Source: Virgibacillus ihumii (GTDB taxonomy: Bacteria; Bacillota; Bacilli; Bacillales; Amphibacillaceae). Taken from it: a DNA stretch of 64,000 nucleotides. The notes under the pieces were generated by a model. The model was not told the DNA's origin, made no database searches, and worked only from the letters and a program-made list of their open reading frames with translations. Each line of letters starts with the position of its first letter. The first letter of the stretch is position 1. Position numbers and translations under genes: made by a program. The stretch spans positions 2,046,001-2,110,000 of the forward strand of contig NZ_CACVAN010000001.1 of the NCBI RefSeq assembly GCF_902726655.1, given 5' to 3'. Of the stretch, positions 1 through 8,491 are shown piece by piece.

Positions 1-4
1 TAGC

Positions 5-42
5 TAAAACTAAAAATCAGCCCTCAAACCCGAGAGCTGATT
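5..42 (-). terminator. Intrinsic terminator of the 6.4-kb operon
   Basis: On the minus strand AATCAGC (36-42) pairs with GCTGATT (15-21) and is followed by TTTTAGTTTT. It lies about 35 bp past the stop of the aldehyde dehydrogenase gene, so it probably ends the operon that starts near 6429. Confidence 0.75.
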
Positions 43-76
43 AACATCAAGTAACAATTTTAATAACCACAAATCC

Positions 77-1519
77 CTAATCATACCTAACAGCAACATT
101 TTTCACCTGCGTATAATTATACAACGCAATCCATCCCTTTTCCCTGCCGAATCCGCTTTTTTTGTATCCGCCAAACGGCATTTGGATGCCGCCGCCGGCC
201 CCGTAATTATTAACAAAAACCTGACCGGATCTAATCCGGCTGGACAATAGGTGAGCCTTGTTTATATTCTGCGTCCATATCCCTGTAACCAGCCCATAAT
301 CGGTACTGTTTGCGAGATCGATAGCGTCTTCTGCGCTTTTAAAAGTAAATACCGCCAGTACCGGGCCAAAAATTTCTTCTTGTGCCAGTCTGCTGTCTGG
401 AGCAACATTATCAATAATAGTCGGTTCAATATAACAGCCATTTTCACCGTTTTTCGGTGCAACTGGGCCCCCGCCTGCCAAAATGTTACCTTCCTCCTCA
501 GCAATTTCTAAAAAATTCATGACGCGATTGTACTGTTTTTCATTTAAGATCGGTCCAATATCCTTATCTTCCAGGGCTGGACCGATTGATAATTCTTTAA
601 ACCGGGCGACAAGCTTATCCAAAAATTCATCTTTAAATGATTCCTCAATTAATAACCTGGACCCGGCAGAACAAGTCTGACCGGAATTTTGAATGATTGC
701 TTTCGTAACTCCGGTCAGCGCCTTTTCAATGTCACAATCGGCAAAAACGATATTGGGCGACTTTCCCCCTAATTCCAATGTAACCGGGGTAACATTCGAT
801 GTTGCACGATTTGCTACAGCTGTTCCTGTCTCAACCGAACCGGTAAAAGTCAGATGGTCAATTAGCGGATGTGCGGCAAGACTGGCACCTGCTTCCTTAC
901 CATACCCTGTAACATGGTTAAAAACCCCTTTTGGAATATTAATCTGATCAAAATATTCCGCTATTTTGGCCGCTGTCAATGGTGTGTCTTCCGCGCTCTT
1001 TACAACAACAGTGTTTCCCATTGCAATCGCCGCTGCAACACTTCTTGATAATATTTGAATGGGATAATTCCATGGGACAATGTGTGCCGTTACACCGACA
1101 GGTTCCCGTACAACATAGTCAAGCAGGCCATCTTCTATTGGAATGGTGTCACCCATTACCTTATCTGCGGCCCCCGCGTAAAACTCGAAGTAACGGATGG
1201 CCGCATCAATGTCTGCATACCCTTGTGATAACGGCTTGCCCACATCGGTTGACTCTAACTCTGCCAGCTCATCCCTGTTTTCGTTTATCTTCGCAGCAAT
1301 TTCCGTTAGCATCCGACCTCTTTCGAATGGTTTGACGCTGCGCCACGCATCGCTTTCAAAGGCATCTTTTGCAGCGTTCACAGCAATATCGACATCCTTT
1401 GATTGACCACGTGGTATCCTTGCCAGTTCACTTCCGGTTGAAGGTTCTGTTACCGGAATCCATTCTTCATTGGAACTATTGCACCACTCACCGTTTACAT
1501 ACATTTCAATTGTTTTCAT
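77..1519 (-). CDS. NAD(P)-dependent aldehyde dehydrogenase (betaine-aldehyde dehydrogenase-like)
   Basis: A 480-residue protein of normal length for the ALDH superfamily, oxidising an aldehyde to its acid in the cytosol. The catalytic set is visible: oxyanion Asn151 in PWNYP, general base Glu249 in LELGGKSPN and nucleophile Cys283 in NSGQTCSAG. ATG at 1519 follows GGAGG. It is the last gene of a minus-strand operon with an SDR, a tartrate-dehydrogenase-like enzyme, an M20 amidohydrolase and a PanF-like importer. In the proposed pantothenate route it would oxidise 4-dehydropantoate (aldopantoate) to 3,3-dimethylmalate; that role is inferred from context only, since ALDH sequences rarely give their substrate. 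The family call is firm. Confidence 0.93.
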   Translation of the reverse strand: MKTIEMYVNGEWCNSSNEEWIPVTEPSTGSELARIPRGQSKDVDIAVNAAKDAFESDAWRSVKPFERGRMLTEIAAKINENRDELAELESTDVGKPLSQGYADIDAAIRYFEFYAGAADKVMGDTIPIEDGLLDYVVREPVGVTAHIVPWNYPIQILSRSVAAAIAMGNTVVVKSAEDTPLTAAKIAEYFDQINIPKGVFNHVTGYGKEAGASLAAHPLIDHLTFTGSVETGTAVANRATSNVTPVTLELGGKSPNIVFADCDIEKALTGVTKAIIQNSGQTCSAGSRLLIEESFKDEFLDKLVARFKELSIGPALEDKDIGPILNEKQYNRVMNFLEIAEEEGNILAGGGPVAPKNGENGCYIEPTIIDNVAPDSRLAQEEIFGPVLAVFTFKSAEDAIDLANSTDYGLVTGIWTQNINKAHLLSSRIRSGQVFVNNYGAGGGIQMPFGGYKKSGFGREKGWIALYNYTQVKNVAVRYD

Positions 1520-1603
1520 TTGATATTCCTCCGCGAAATTACTGTCGTGTTTTATCCCGATAGACGATTTTCGGTACCCTCTTTTAGACTGGGCTAGTCA
1601 AAA

Positions 1604-2353
1604 TTAAACACTCCTGCCTCCATCAACATGGAATACACTGCCTGTAACCATTTCAGAGTCATCCGAAAGCAGGAATTTGGCTGACTTTGCAATATCCATC
1701 GGGGTTATGAGCTCTCCCATCGGGACACTTTGTTTAAATACCTGTTCCTTCACTTCATCCACATCTGCACCCTCTCCGGCAAATTGTTCCAGCATGGATG
1801 TGTCACACGGACCCGGGTGCAAGACATTTACCCTGATTTTGTCTTCAGCCAATTCCAGTGCCAGTGCTTTCGAAAATGATTCAACCGCCCCTTTTGATGC
1901 AACATACGATTGTAACCCCGGCCTTGGCCTGGTGGTCGAAACAGAACCGATATTTACAATGGTTCCTTTGCCGTTTCTTTTCAGGTACGGTGTTGCTTCC
2001 CGGCACGTCAAAAAGGTCATGGTCATATTGATATCCATAATACTTTTCCATTTTTCCAAGGTTACTTCTTCAATAGGGGTAGCACGTTGGGCAATGCCGG
2101 CCGCATTGACGATTCCATCAATTTCACCAAAGTCAGCCGCGATTTCCGAAAAGACATCGCGCACTTTCTTTTCATCCAATAAATCGCCTTGGATCACCTT
2201 AAATCTGTTATTTTCCTTAAAATCAGCTAAATTCTCCACATGCAGATCACAGCCGGCTACATTTGCCTGTGCTCCCAATAGTTCGCTAACAATCGCTTTT
2301 CCCATGCCCCCGGCTGCTCCTGCAACAACAAAGGTTTTATTTTCCAACGTCAT
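1604..2353 (-). CDS. Short-chain dehydrogenase/reductase (SDR), alcohol oxidation
   Basis: A 249-residue classical SDR. It has the Rossmann glycine motif GAAGGMG at residues 12-18, NAAG near 83, a catalytic Ser at about 137-139, and Tyr150 and Lys154 in YVASK. The typical PG..T stretch follows and the C-terminus reads VFHVDGGRSV. It oxidises or reduces a hydroxyl with NAD(P). It sits 18 bp after the TtuC-like dehydrogenase gene and 84 bp before the ALDH. An SDR beside an ALDH suggests alcohol to aldehyde to acid; in the pantothenate model it would be the pantoate 4-dehydrogenase. Family firm, substrate inferred. Confidence 0.92.
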   Translation of the reverse strand: MTLENKTFVVAGAAGGMGKAIVSELLGAQANVAGCDLHVENLADFKENNRFKVIQGDLLDEKKVRDVFSEIAADFGEIDGIVNAAGIAQRATPIEEVTLEKWKSIMDINMTMTFLTCREATPYLKRNGKGTIVNIGSVSTTRPRPGLQSYVASKGAVESFSKALALELAEDKIRVNVLHPGPCDTSMLEQFAGEGADVDEVKEQVFKQSVPMGELITPMDIAKSAKFLLSDDSEMVTGSVFHVDGGRSV

Positions 2354-2371
2354 CTTTCTTTCGCACCCCCA

Positions 2372-3433
2372 TCAGTTATAAAGTTTTCTGATTATCGCGT
2401 CCCCCGCCTGATTGGTTGTTGCTTCTCCACCCAGATCAGGTGTAAGATTTTCAGCGTCATCCAGTAATGATTGAATGGCTGTGAGCACCTTATCGTGTAG
2501 GTCTTTCCTTCCCAAATGCTCCAGCATCAGTGCCAGCGACCATATCTGTGCAATTGGATTGGCAATTCCCTTTCCTGCTATATCCGGTGATGAGCCATGG
2601 ACAGGTTCAAACATCGATGGGAAGTTTTTTTCCGGATTAATGTTGGCTGACGGTGTAATTCCCAATCCGCCCACAATCGCAGAGCCCAAGTCTGATAAAA
2701 TATCGCCAAATAAATTGGAGGCGACAACAACCTGAAAATCGTGCGGGCGCTGTACGAAATATGCTGCCAACGCATCAATGTAATTTTTTTCATAGCGAAT
2801 ATCATAATGGTTTTCCGCTACTTCTTCTACTACTTTATCCCAGAAAGTCATGACGTGGGTAATCGCATTTGATTTGGTCGCATTCGTTACTTTGTTATAC
2901 CCGTGTTCACGTGCATACCGGAACGCAAATTCAGCAATCTGGTTTACTCCCTGCCTAGTCATAACCGTATTTTGAATGGCAAGTTCCCGCTGTTCATGAT
3001 GAAACATGGACCCGCCGGCATCGGAATATTCCCCTTCAAGGTTTTCACGAACAATCGTAAAATCGATGTCCTCACCAGTACGTACTAAACTATTGATTCC
3101 CTTTAACAGTTTAATAGGACGCAGGTTAACGTACTGCTGAAAATTTTTCCGGATTGGCATAATTAATTCCCAAACAGAAATATGATCCGGCACCCGTTTA
3201 TCACCAATCGCACCAAACAAAATCGCATCATACCCTTTCAGTCTGTCCAGCCCATCGCGCGGCATCATCCGGTTATGCTGCAAATAATACTCCGAGTTCC
3301 AATCAAAAACATCATAGTGAATATGAAGGCTCTCATAATGGTTGATTGCCTCCAGCACCTTAATCGCCTCATCCATAACTTCCTTGCCTATCCCGTCGCC
3401 GGGAATAACCGCTATGTTATGATTCATTTCCAT
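2372..3433 (-). CDS. Tartrate/D-malate-type beta-decarboxylating dehydrogenase (TtuC/DmlA family)
   Basis: A 353-residue member of the isocitrate/isopropylmalate dehydrogenase superfamily. Family blocks are PGDGIGKEV near the N-terminus, FGAIGDKRVPDH and NLRPIKLL in the middle, VRENLEGEYSDAGG, NLFGDILSDLGSAIVGGLG, and FEPVHGSSPDIAGKGIANP. The DHISVWELIMP segment is like tartrate/D-malate dehydrogenases rather than LeuB. These enzymes oxidise a 2-hydroxyacid and decarboxylate it using NAD and a divalent metal. Its start overlaps the M20 gene by 17 bp; ATG at 3427 is an alternative start with better RBS spacing. Members are known to act on R-malate-type substrates, so 3,3-dimethylmalate is a plausible substrate here (inference). 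Confidence 0.9.
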   Translation of the reverse strand: MEMNHNIAVIPGDGIGKEVMDEAIKVLEAINHYESLHIHYDVFDWNSEYYLQHNRMMPRDGLDRLKGYDAILFGAIGDKRVPDHISVWELIMPIRKNFQQYVNLRPIKLLKGINSLVRTGEDIDFTIVRENLEGEYSDAGGSMFHHEQRELAIQNTVMTRQGVNQIAEFAFRYAREHGYNKVTNATKSNAITHVMTFWDKVVEEVAENHYDIRYEKNYIDALAAYFVQRPHDFQVVVASNLFGDILSDLGSAIVGGLGITPSANINPEKNFPSMFEPVHGSSPDIAGKGIANPIAQIWSLALMLEHLGRKDLHDKVLTAIQSLLDDAENLTPDLGGEATTNQAGDAIIRKLYN

Positions 3434-4655
3434 TACCGTCCTGATTCAAAAATTTCAGTGCGGCACTGCGGTAAAGCTGCGTAGTGGTGCCCAGTTCCTC
3501 AATCTCGACATATTCATTAATCTGATGCGGAATGTCCCTATCTCCTGCACCTGTTGTAACAATCGGAACCCCGTGCACATGCAAAAACGTGCCATCTGTT
3601 GCACCGGGAACACCATTGTACGCCGGCTGTTTGTCCAAGACCTCTCCGGCAGCATCATACACAGCCTTTACTACAGGATCATCTTGTGCTGTTTCCGTTG
3701 CCGGCCTGTCTTCAATCACGTCATATTCAACCTGAAAATCAGCATCTTCCCTTTTCAATTCGGCAAATATATCCTCGATTTTACGGATCAGATCCTGATG
3801 ATCCTGATTTGGTACTGTACGGATATCTAATGTGGTCATACACTTTTCCGGAATGACATTGATTTGGGCATCCCCGCTTACAGGTGACCGTAAAATGGTC
3901 GGTGTAATGCTCGGCCACTTTAAATAAGGGTGCTCACCATGGATTTCCTGCTCACTCTTTTCCAGTTTTTCCAGAGCGGTGATGATTTTTGCCATCCGCC
4001 AATTGGGATTAATCCCGCTCCAGGAAATCGCACCATGAGCCATTTTTCCCTTAACTGTTATTTTGATCCGCAAGGCCCCTCTTTGCGCCACACAAACTTG
4101 GTTTTCTTCTGGTTCACAAATGATTGCCCCGTCAACATCATCCGCCCAGCCGCGTTCGATAAAGTGTTTAATACCAAGCATCAGACTTTCTTCATCCACT
4201 GGGATGCACAGAATTATTTTCCCGGTAAACGATTCCCTGTCCTCCAAAATAGATTGGACAGCAGTAATCATGCAGGACAAGTTTCCCTTTGTATCATTTG
4301 TCCCCCTGCCATACATTTTTCCATCGATAATGTCAGCGCCAAAAGGATCATGTTTCCAACTGGCCGGATCACCTTCCGTCACAACATCTGTATGTCCTTC
4401 AAACAAAAGAGTTTTTCCAGGTTTTCCCGAATCAACCACTCCGATTACGTTCGGCCTTCCAGGTGCAACTTCCTCCACATGCACCTCGATTCCATCAATG
4501 TTCCGCAAATGATCCGCCACAAAGTTAGCCGCTTTTTCCTCGTTGCCGCCCGGTTCATCCGGCCGGTAAACGCTGGGGATTCGCACCAGCTGCTGGGTCA
4601 GTGTTACTACCCTTTCATAATCCCGTTTCACACGATCAATTTTGGTAGTACGCAT
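3417..4655 (-). CDS. M20-family metallo-amidohydrolase (ArgE/DapE type)
   Basis: A 412-residue zinc amidohydrolase or peptidase of the ArgE/DapE/ACY1 group, cytosolic. Metal and catalytic motifs appear in order: EGHTDVV, GRGTNDTKGN, the PVDEES glutamates, CEPEEN, and a C-terminal TGAGDRDIPHQINEY with the last His ligand. A dimerisation insert lies between. It is translationally coupled to the dehydrogenase downstream (17 bp overlap) and follows the symporter gene by 17 bp. Such enzymes hydrolyse N-acyl amino acids or related amides. In this operon it is the only candidate to cleave the imported substrate, and would be the pantothenate amidohydrolase if the pathway reading is right. Confidence 0.9.
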   Translation of the reverse strand: MRTTKIDRVKRDYERVVTLTQQLVRIPSVYRPDEPGGNEEKAANFVADHLRNIDGIEVHVEEVAPGRPNVIGVVDSGKPGKTLLFEGHTDVVTEGDPASWKHDPFGADIIDGKMYGRGTNDTKGNLSCMITAVQSILEDRESFTGKIILCIPVDEESLMLGIKHFIERGWADDVDGAIICEPEENQVCVAQRGALRIKITVKGKMAHGAISWSGINPNWRMAKIITALEKLEKSEQEIHGEHPYLKWPSITPTILRSPVSGDAQINVIPEKCMTTLDIRTVPNQDHQDLIRKIEDIFAELKREDADFQVEYDVIEDRPATETAQDDPVVKAVYDAAGEVLDKQPAYNGVPGATDGTFLHVHGVPIVTTGAGDRDIPHQINEYVEIEELGTTTQLYRSAALKFLNQDGNGNES

Positions 4656-4672
4656 ATAAATATCACCACTCC

Positions 4673-6142
4673 TTATGCTTGTTTTTTAATGTTTGCTTCC
4701 GGAAACTCATATGCTTGCTGTTTAAACAAATAGCTGAATAACACAAATACAATCAGGGATAAGAAAACGGGCACCGTTACAGTATGAACGTCAAGCAAAT
4801 TCCCATAGGCCTCATTGTAGAAGTGAATCGCAACATAGGAACCAATCCCGGTAAACATGGACGCAATCGCCCCGTATTTATTAGCAAATTTCCAATATAA
4901 ACCTAAAACCAATGGCCAGATAAAGGATGCTTCTAGTCCACCAAATGCAAATAGGTTCAGAAAAATGAGCAATTCCGGCGGATTAATGGCCAAAAGAAAG
5001 GCAACAATTCCGATTACAGCGGTAACTCCCATACTGACGCGTTTCACATGTTGATTGGACGCATTCGGTTTAATATAGTTAATATAAACATCTTTTACTA
5101 CAGACGAACTGACAAGCAAAAGTAATGAATCCACCGTTGACATCATGGCTGCCAGTGGTGCTGCCAAAACAATCCCTGCAGCCCAGGCCGGCAATACATC
5201 CAGTGCAATGAATGGAATAACCTTATCCGCCACCTCAATCCCGGGCAGAATCGGTCGTGCAAAAATACCAATTAGATGCATATTAAGCATAATAAAACCG
5301 ACAACGATTGTTCCGATAATTAAGGCCCTGTGCATCGACTTCGAATTTTTATACGACATCGCCCTGACCGATACTTGCGGCAGTCCGATAACCCCAACCC
5401 CGACCAGAATCCAGAAGGACGAGATATAAAAAGATGAAAGTTGTTGATTTTGCCCAAATGGGGTAACCAAATTCGGGTTTTCCGCTATCAAATCCGCAAA
5501 TATATTCGAAACGCCGCCACCTGCAATAATGACGGCAATCAGAAGCACCAACGTTCCGATGAACATCACAATCCCCTGAATGGTATCCGTGACAGCAACC
5601 GCCCGGAATCCGCCAATAATGACGTAGATTAAAACCGATATGGTGAAAACAAATAAAGCAGATGTATACGATATACCTGTTAAGGACTGAATGAGATATG
5701 CTCCCCCGACCCACTGGGCCGCCATGGCAGAAAACAGGAACACGATGATACTGATGGCAGCTAATAAAACGACGGTTACACTTTGATACCGTTCCTTCAA
5801 AAAATCAATCAATGTAACGGCATTATAACGTCGTGCAACTATTGCGAATTTTTTACCTAAAATTAATAAGACAAAGTAACCTGTTGCAACCTGGGTCATC
5901 GCAAGCAATACCCAACCAAGTCCAATCGAATAAGCTGCGCCCGGTCCACCCAGAAAACTGGATGCACTCCCATATGTTGCAACCATGGTCATGGCTAACA
6001 CGAGACCGCCTAATTCCCTGCTCCCAAGAAAATAATCACTTAAAAATGTGTCACCTTTCGCCATTTTCCTGTTCGACCAAATCCCGACAAGAAAAATAAT
6101 CACCAGGAATATTAATAACGGAATGATTACTCCCCAGTTCAT
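4673..6142 (-). CDS. panF: Sodium/pantothenate symporter-like permease (SSS family)
   Basis: A 489-residue integral membrane protein with about 13 hydrophobic segments. From memory it closely follows E. coli PanF: YFLGSRELGG, ATYGSASSFLGGPGAAY, GLGWVLLAMTQ, LGKKFAIVARRYNAVTL, GGFRAVAVTDTIQG, GVIGLPQVSVRAMSYK, and the C-terminal LLIFLNLFAFGGLEASFIWPLVLGLYWK in pieces. PanF imports pantothenate with Na+. Its ATGA overlaps the stop of the small YhdT-like gene, as in the known YhdT-PanF pair. Unlike PanF in most genomes, it lies here in a catabolic operon. Subfamily good, exact substrate inferred. Confidence 0.88.
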   Translation of the reverse strand: MNWGVIIPLLIFLVIIFLVGIWSNRKMAKGDTFLSDYFLGSRELGGLVLAMTMVATYGSASSFLGGPGAAYSIGLGWVLLAMTQVATGYFVLLILGKKFAIVARRYNAVTLIDFLKERYQSVTVVLLAAISIIVFLFSAMAAQWVGGAYLIQSLTGISYTSALFVFTISVLIYVIIGGFRAVAVTDTIQGIVMFIGTLVLLIAVIIAGGGVSNIFADLIAENPNLVTPFGQNQQLSSFYISSFWILVGVGVIGLPQVSVRAMSYKNSKSMHRALIIGTIVVGFIMLNMHLIGIFARPILPGIEVADKVIPFIALDVLPAWAAGIVLAAPLAAMMSTVDSLLLLVSSSVVKDVYINYIKPNASNQHVKRVSMGVTAVIGIVAFLLAINPPELLIFLNLFAFGGLEASFIWPLVLGLYWKFANKYGAIASMFTGIGSYVAIHFYNEAYGNLLDVHTVTVPVFLSLIVFVLFSYLFKQQAYEFPEANIKKQA

Positions 6143-6429
6143 GCAGAATTCACTCCTTTATCGTCCTCTTCATCTTCAAAAGACACTTCTTTCAGGACAA
6201 ATTTAACCACCAGAATAACGAGTACAACCATTACCATAAAACCAACGATGCAACTGTAAAAAAACCAGGCCGGAAAGCCGAGTACATAATTATACTGCTC
6301 CGGCGGTTTGGAACCCAATCCATAGGCAAAACCATACCACCAGATAATATTAAAAGCCGCCAAAGCGCACCCCAATAATGCCTCACGATTTGCAATAGCA
6401 AAACGAGAATCCTTTTCCTTTTTCGCCAT
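6139..6429 (-). CDS. yhdT: YhdT-like small membrane protein (DUF997), symporter partner
   Basis: A 96-residue protein with two hydrophobic segments, at about 13-35 and 47-73, and an acidic tail. It resembles YhdT (DUF997), which precedes panF in Proteobacteria. The stop codon overlaps the panF-like start in ATGA, so the two are translationally coupled and probably work together as permease and accessory subunit. It is the first gene of the operon; the 5' region up to 6808 is the shared divergent control region. Confidence 0.85.
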   Translation of the reverse strand: MAKKEKDSRFAIANREALLGCALAAFNIIWWYGFAYGLGSKPPEQYNYVLGFPAWFFYSCIVGFMVMVVLVILVVKFVLKEVSFEDEEDDKGVNSA

Positions 6430-6597
6430 TTTTATCTCCCCTTTATGAATGGAGTATTATACTTGCTATGTCATCACCCGTCTCGTTTATCCTGAATCCT
6501 CCTCTCGTATTTGAAATTCTCACCTCCCCACTAGCCAATTCTTTTCTATAATGAACTAATTCTCTAACGTATCCAAATCTCCTTCCGCATCAACGCA

Positions 6598-6611
6598 GGA
6601 AAACGCTTACA
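6598..6611 (-). promoter_or_regulatory. CcpA cre-like site
   Basis: The minus strand reads TGTAAGCGTTTTCC, matching 13 of 14 positions of the cre consensus TGNAARCGNWWWCA; only the final A is C. It sits about 170 bp upstream of the first gene of the operon. CcpA binding is expected from the match but not shown. Confidence 0.55.
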
Positions 6612-6669
6612 GCATCGTTTGTAGTGAACGATGTAAATGTCCACATAATTATTTTTTGATTTATAGTAC

Positions 6670-6697
6670 GTATGATGTATTATGTATAGTATGATAC
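6670..6697. promoter_or_regulatory. Candidate GntR operator (28-bp imperfect palindrome)
   Basis: GTATGATGTATTATGTATAG followed by TATGATAC makes an imperfect dyad with outer arms GTAT/ATAC and a repeated GTATGAT. It lies midway in the divergent region before the FCD-type regulator gene, where such a repressor would be expected to bind. Confidence 0.45.
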
Positions 6698-6807
6698 AAT
6701 ATTCATTGTTATCTGTAAACAAGTTTTTTAACAATTCCATTTTATATGAAATTTATTTATAATTAGGATACGTTGGAAAAATGAATTACTATTTTGGAGG
6801 AACTCAT

Positions 6808-7512
6808 ATGGAACGCATTTTCAATCCATTAAACACCACAACAAACCGATCAACAGAAATAGTGAATCAAATAAAATCCAATCTGCTGGACGGCACATTA
6901 AAACCAGGAGATAAGCTGCCGACTGAAGCAGAACTAACCGAACAATTCGGCGTAAGCAGAACCCCCTTAAGAGAAGCTATTAAAGTTCTTGAATCTATTG
7001 GTGTCATTACAATTAAAAGGGGATCAGGCATGTTTATCACCAACAACCCGTCCCACTTCTCTTTAAATCCGCTTGTATTCAGCTTAATCATGCACAGCCA
7101 AAACCTGGATAAATTAATTGAGTTCAGGCAGCACTTCGAAGTTATGATGATCCATGTCATCAAGTCCAATTGGTCCAGGGAAAAAATTAACCGAATAGAA
7201 AAAGTATACAACTATCAGGTCAAAACATTACACCCCGATTTACCCCCTGAACGATTGGCTGAAATCGATTTAGAGTTTCACTATGCTGTACTGGAAGCAA
7301 CAGAAAATGCTTTAATCATTGAAATCGGGAAAACCATTTATGAACTGTATAAGCCGAAAATGATCCAATCCAAACAATCCGGCAGTATCGATAAAACATT
7401 AAAAGCACATAAAATGTATTTGGATACACTTAGTGAGAAAGATACACCATTAGAGGAATCAGAAATAGAAGAAATGATTCGCTTTAACCGGGAATGGTTG
7501 ATTGGGGAGTAG
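6808..7512 (+). CDS. GntR-family regulator, FadR/FCD type
   Basis: A 234-residue transcription factor. The N-terminal winged helix (about residues 8-75) has the GntR signature KPGDKLPTEAELTEQFGVSRTPLREAIKVLESIGVI, seen here in pieces, and a wing RGSGMFI. The remainder is an all-helical FCD domain with likely metal-binding His residues. ATG at 6808 was chosen because GGAGG lies 7 bp before it; an ATG at 6781 lacks an RBS. It is divergent from the pan-like operon and is the obvious regulator, probably a repressor relieved by a carboxylate intermediate. Confidence 0.9.
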   Translation: MERIFNPLNTTTNRSTEIVNQIKSNLLDGTLKPGDKLPTEAELTEQFGVSRTPLREAIKVLESIGVITIKRGSGMFITNNPSHFSLNPLVFSLIMHSQNLDKLIEFRQHFEVMMIHVIKSNWSREKINRIEKVYNYQVKTLHPDLPPERLAEIDLEFHYAVLEATENALIIEIGKTIYELYKPKMIQSKQSGSIDKTLKAHKMYLDTLSEKDTPLEESEIEEMIRFNREWLIGE

Positions 7513-7727
7513 AGAGTTATTGGTTGGTGCTTATCACTTGGAACATGCTGAATGGTTTAAGGTGACCAGGTACTGTCCTTTTCTCAAACACTCACCCCGG
7601 GGAAACGTGGGACAGAGCTTTTGCCCCATATTTCCAAATGGAAGCAGCCGTAGAAGCATGGGGACGGCACTCTTGCTTCCCATCCACCTATGTGAAGGGC
7701 ATTTTATTAAGATTCAAGCATTGCACT
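7513..7727. repeat. Intergenic dispersed-repeat sequence
   Basis: This stretch has no gene. It carries GGGGACGGCACTCTTGCTTC at 7660-7679, 18/20 identical to 34900-34919, each preceded by GAAGC so that GAAGC...GCTTC can fold. There is also a GGGACAG-type half element near 7610. It belongs to the dispersed repeats seen elsewhere in the window. Confidence 0.6.
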
Positions 7728-7859
7728 TTAGTCATTCCTCTGTTCCGACTTGAAAGCCGCTCTGTACGCTTGCTTCACCTGCATATCATTCTGTGCATGT
7801 TTCATTTGTTGGGCAATCTTATACTGTGACTGACGGGAAAGTTTATTTTGCTGTGCCAT
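7728..7859 (-). CDS. Small hydrophilic protein, 43 residues
   Basis: ATG at 7859 follows AAGGTGG at 7 bp, and the frame runs 43 codons to TAA at 7728. The product is polar, rich in Gln and Lys, begins MAQQNKLSRQSQYKIAQQ and has no membrane segment. I do not recognise the family. The good RBS and biased, protein-like composition are the only evidence. It stands alone between the GntR gene and the 58-residue gene on the other strand. Confidence 0.55.
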   Translation of the reverse strand: MAQQNKLSRQSQYKIAQQMKHAQNDMQVKQAYRAAFKSEQRND

Positions 7860-8134
7860 ACTATAACCACCTTATTTGTTTTACCATTATGTTTTACATA
7901 AATGAAGGCAGTATACAATAGCTGTAATAAAATTCTTAGACAAAGGATATAATGCAGGTTCCTTCCCCTAGATGAGCCCGTAATGTGAAGAATATTCTAT
8001 CCCTCCACCCCCTCGTTGTTAAACTTGGCGAATACTGTTCATTACTACCAAGACGACATTATACGTGATATAACGGAAACAGAATCAGCGTTATAGAGAT
8101 TTTGCAATCCAATTATTAGGAGGTATTAAGTGAT
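7860..8134. other. Intergenic region before the 58-residue gene
   Basis: No gene was found here. A TATAAT-like box at about 7950 may serve the plus-strand small gene about 180 bp downstream. The rest shows no clear structure. Confidence 0.3.
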
Positions 8135-8311
8135 ATGACTCGGATGAATGGCAGATATAATAATGGTAAAGTTGTTCACGTTGCCTCTGGATCAGATAAA
8201 ACAAGCAAATCGTTTACGCGAAAGAAAGCGAAAAGGTTTGATGAGAATAACCGGCTTTTAAAGGAAGCATTATTGGACGATCAAAAGAAGAGAACTGAAA
8301 TACACTTCTAA
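8135..8311 (+). CDS. Small basic protein, 58 residues
   Basis: ATG at 8135 follows TTAGGAGG at about 9 bp, and the frame runs 58 codons to TAA at 8309-8311. The product is strongly charged and Lys/Arg-rich, with KSFTRKKAKRFDENN in the middle and no membrane segment. A clean intrinsic terminator follows within 30 bp, which supports a real transcription unit. The family was not recognised; a nucleic-acid-binding role is possible from charge only. Confidence 0.65.
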   Translation: MTRMNGRYNNGKVVHVASGSDKTSKSFTRKKAKRFDENNRLLKEALLDDQKKRTEIHF

Positions 8312-8337
8312 ACCCCATTAAAAAGATATTATTCATG

Positions 8338-8373
8338 AAAATCCTTGCTAGCAACTGACGCAAGGATTTTTTT
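8338..8373 (+). terminator. Intrinsic terminator
   Basis: AAATCCTTGC pairs with GCAAGGATTT around an 11-nt loop and runs into TTTTTTT. It ends the 58-residue gene. Confidence 0.85.
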
Positions 8374-8491
8374 GCCAAGGATGAGAAGCACAGGTACATA
8401 TCACATGCTTCAAACCCAACAAAGCCATCGAATAAAACGGCAGCTTTGCATATTCCATCATATCAATTTTTTATAAAGCCTCTTCCCTAAA

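Larger units (their letters stand above)
6430..6807. promoter_or_regulatory. Divergent control region between the pan-like operon and its GntR regulator
   Basis: This gap of about 380 bp contains no gene. It holds a cre-like box at 6598-6611, an imperfect 28-bp palindrome at 6670-6697 and AT-rich promoter sequence for both directions. The regulator's RBS GGAGG lies at 6796-6800. The arrangement fits repression by the adjacent FadR-type GntR protein plus catabolite control. Confidence 0.6.

Noticed and set aside
1677..2381. Plus-strand frame (234 codons) opposite the SDR gene
   Set aside because: Antisense shadow of a gene with complete SDR catalytic motifs.
3930..4733. Long plus-strand frame (267 codons) opposite the M20 gene
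   Set aside because: It lies wholly antisense to a well-supported gene, has no RBS or recognisable domain and reflects codon bias of the real gene.
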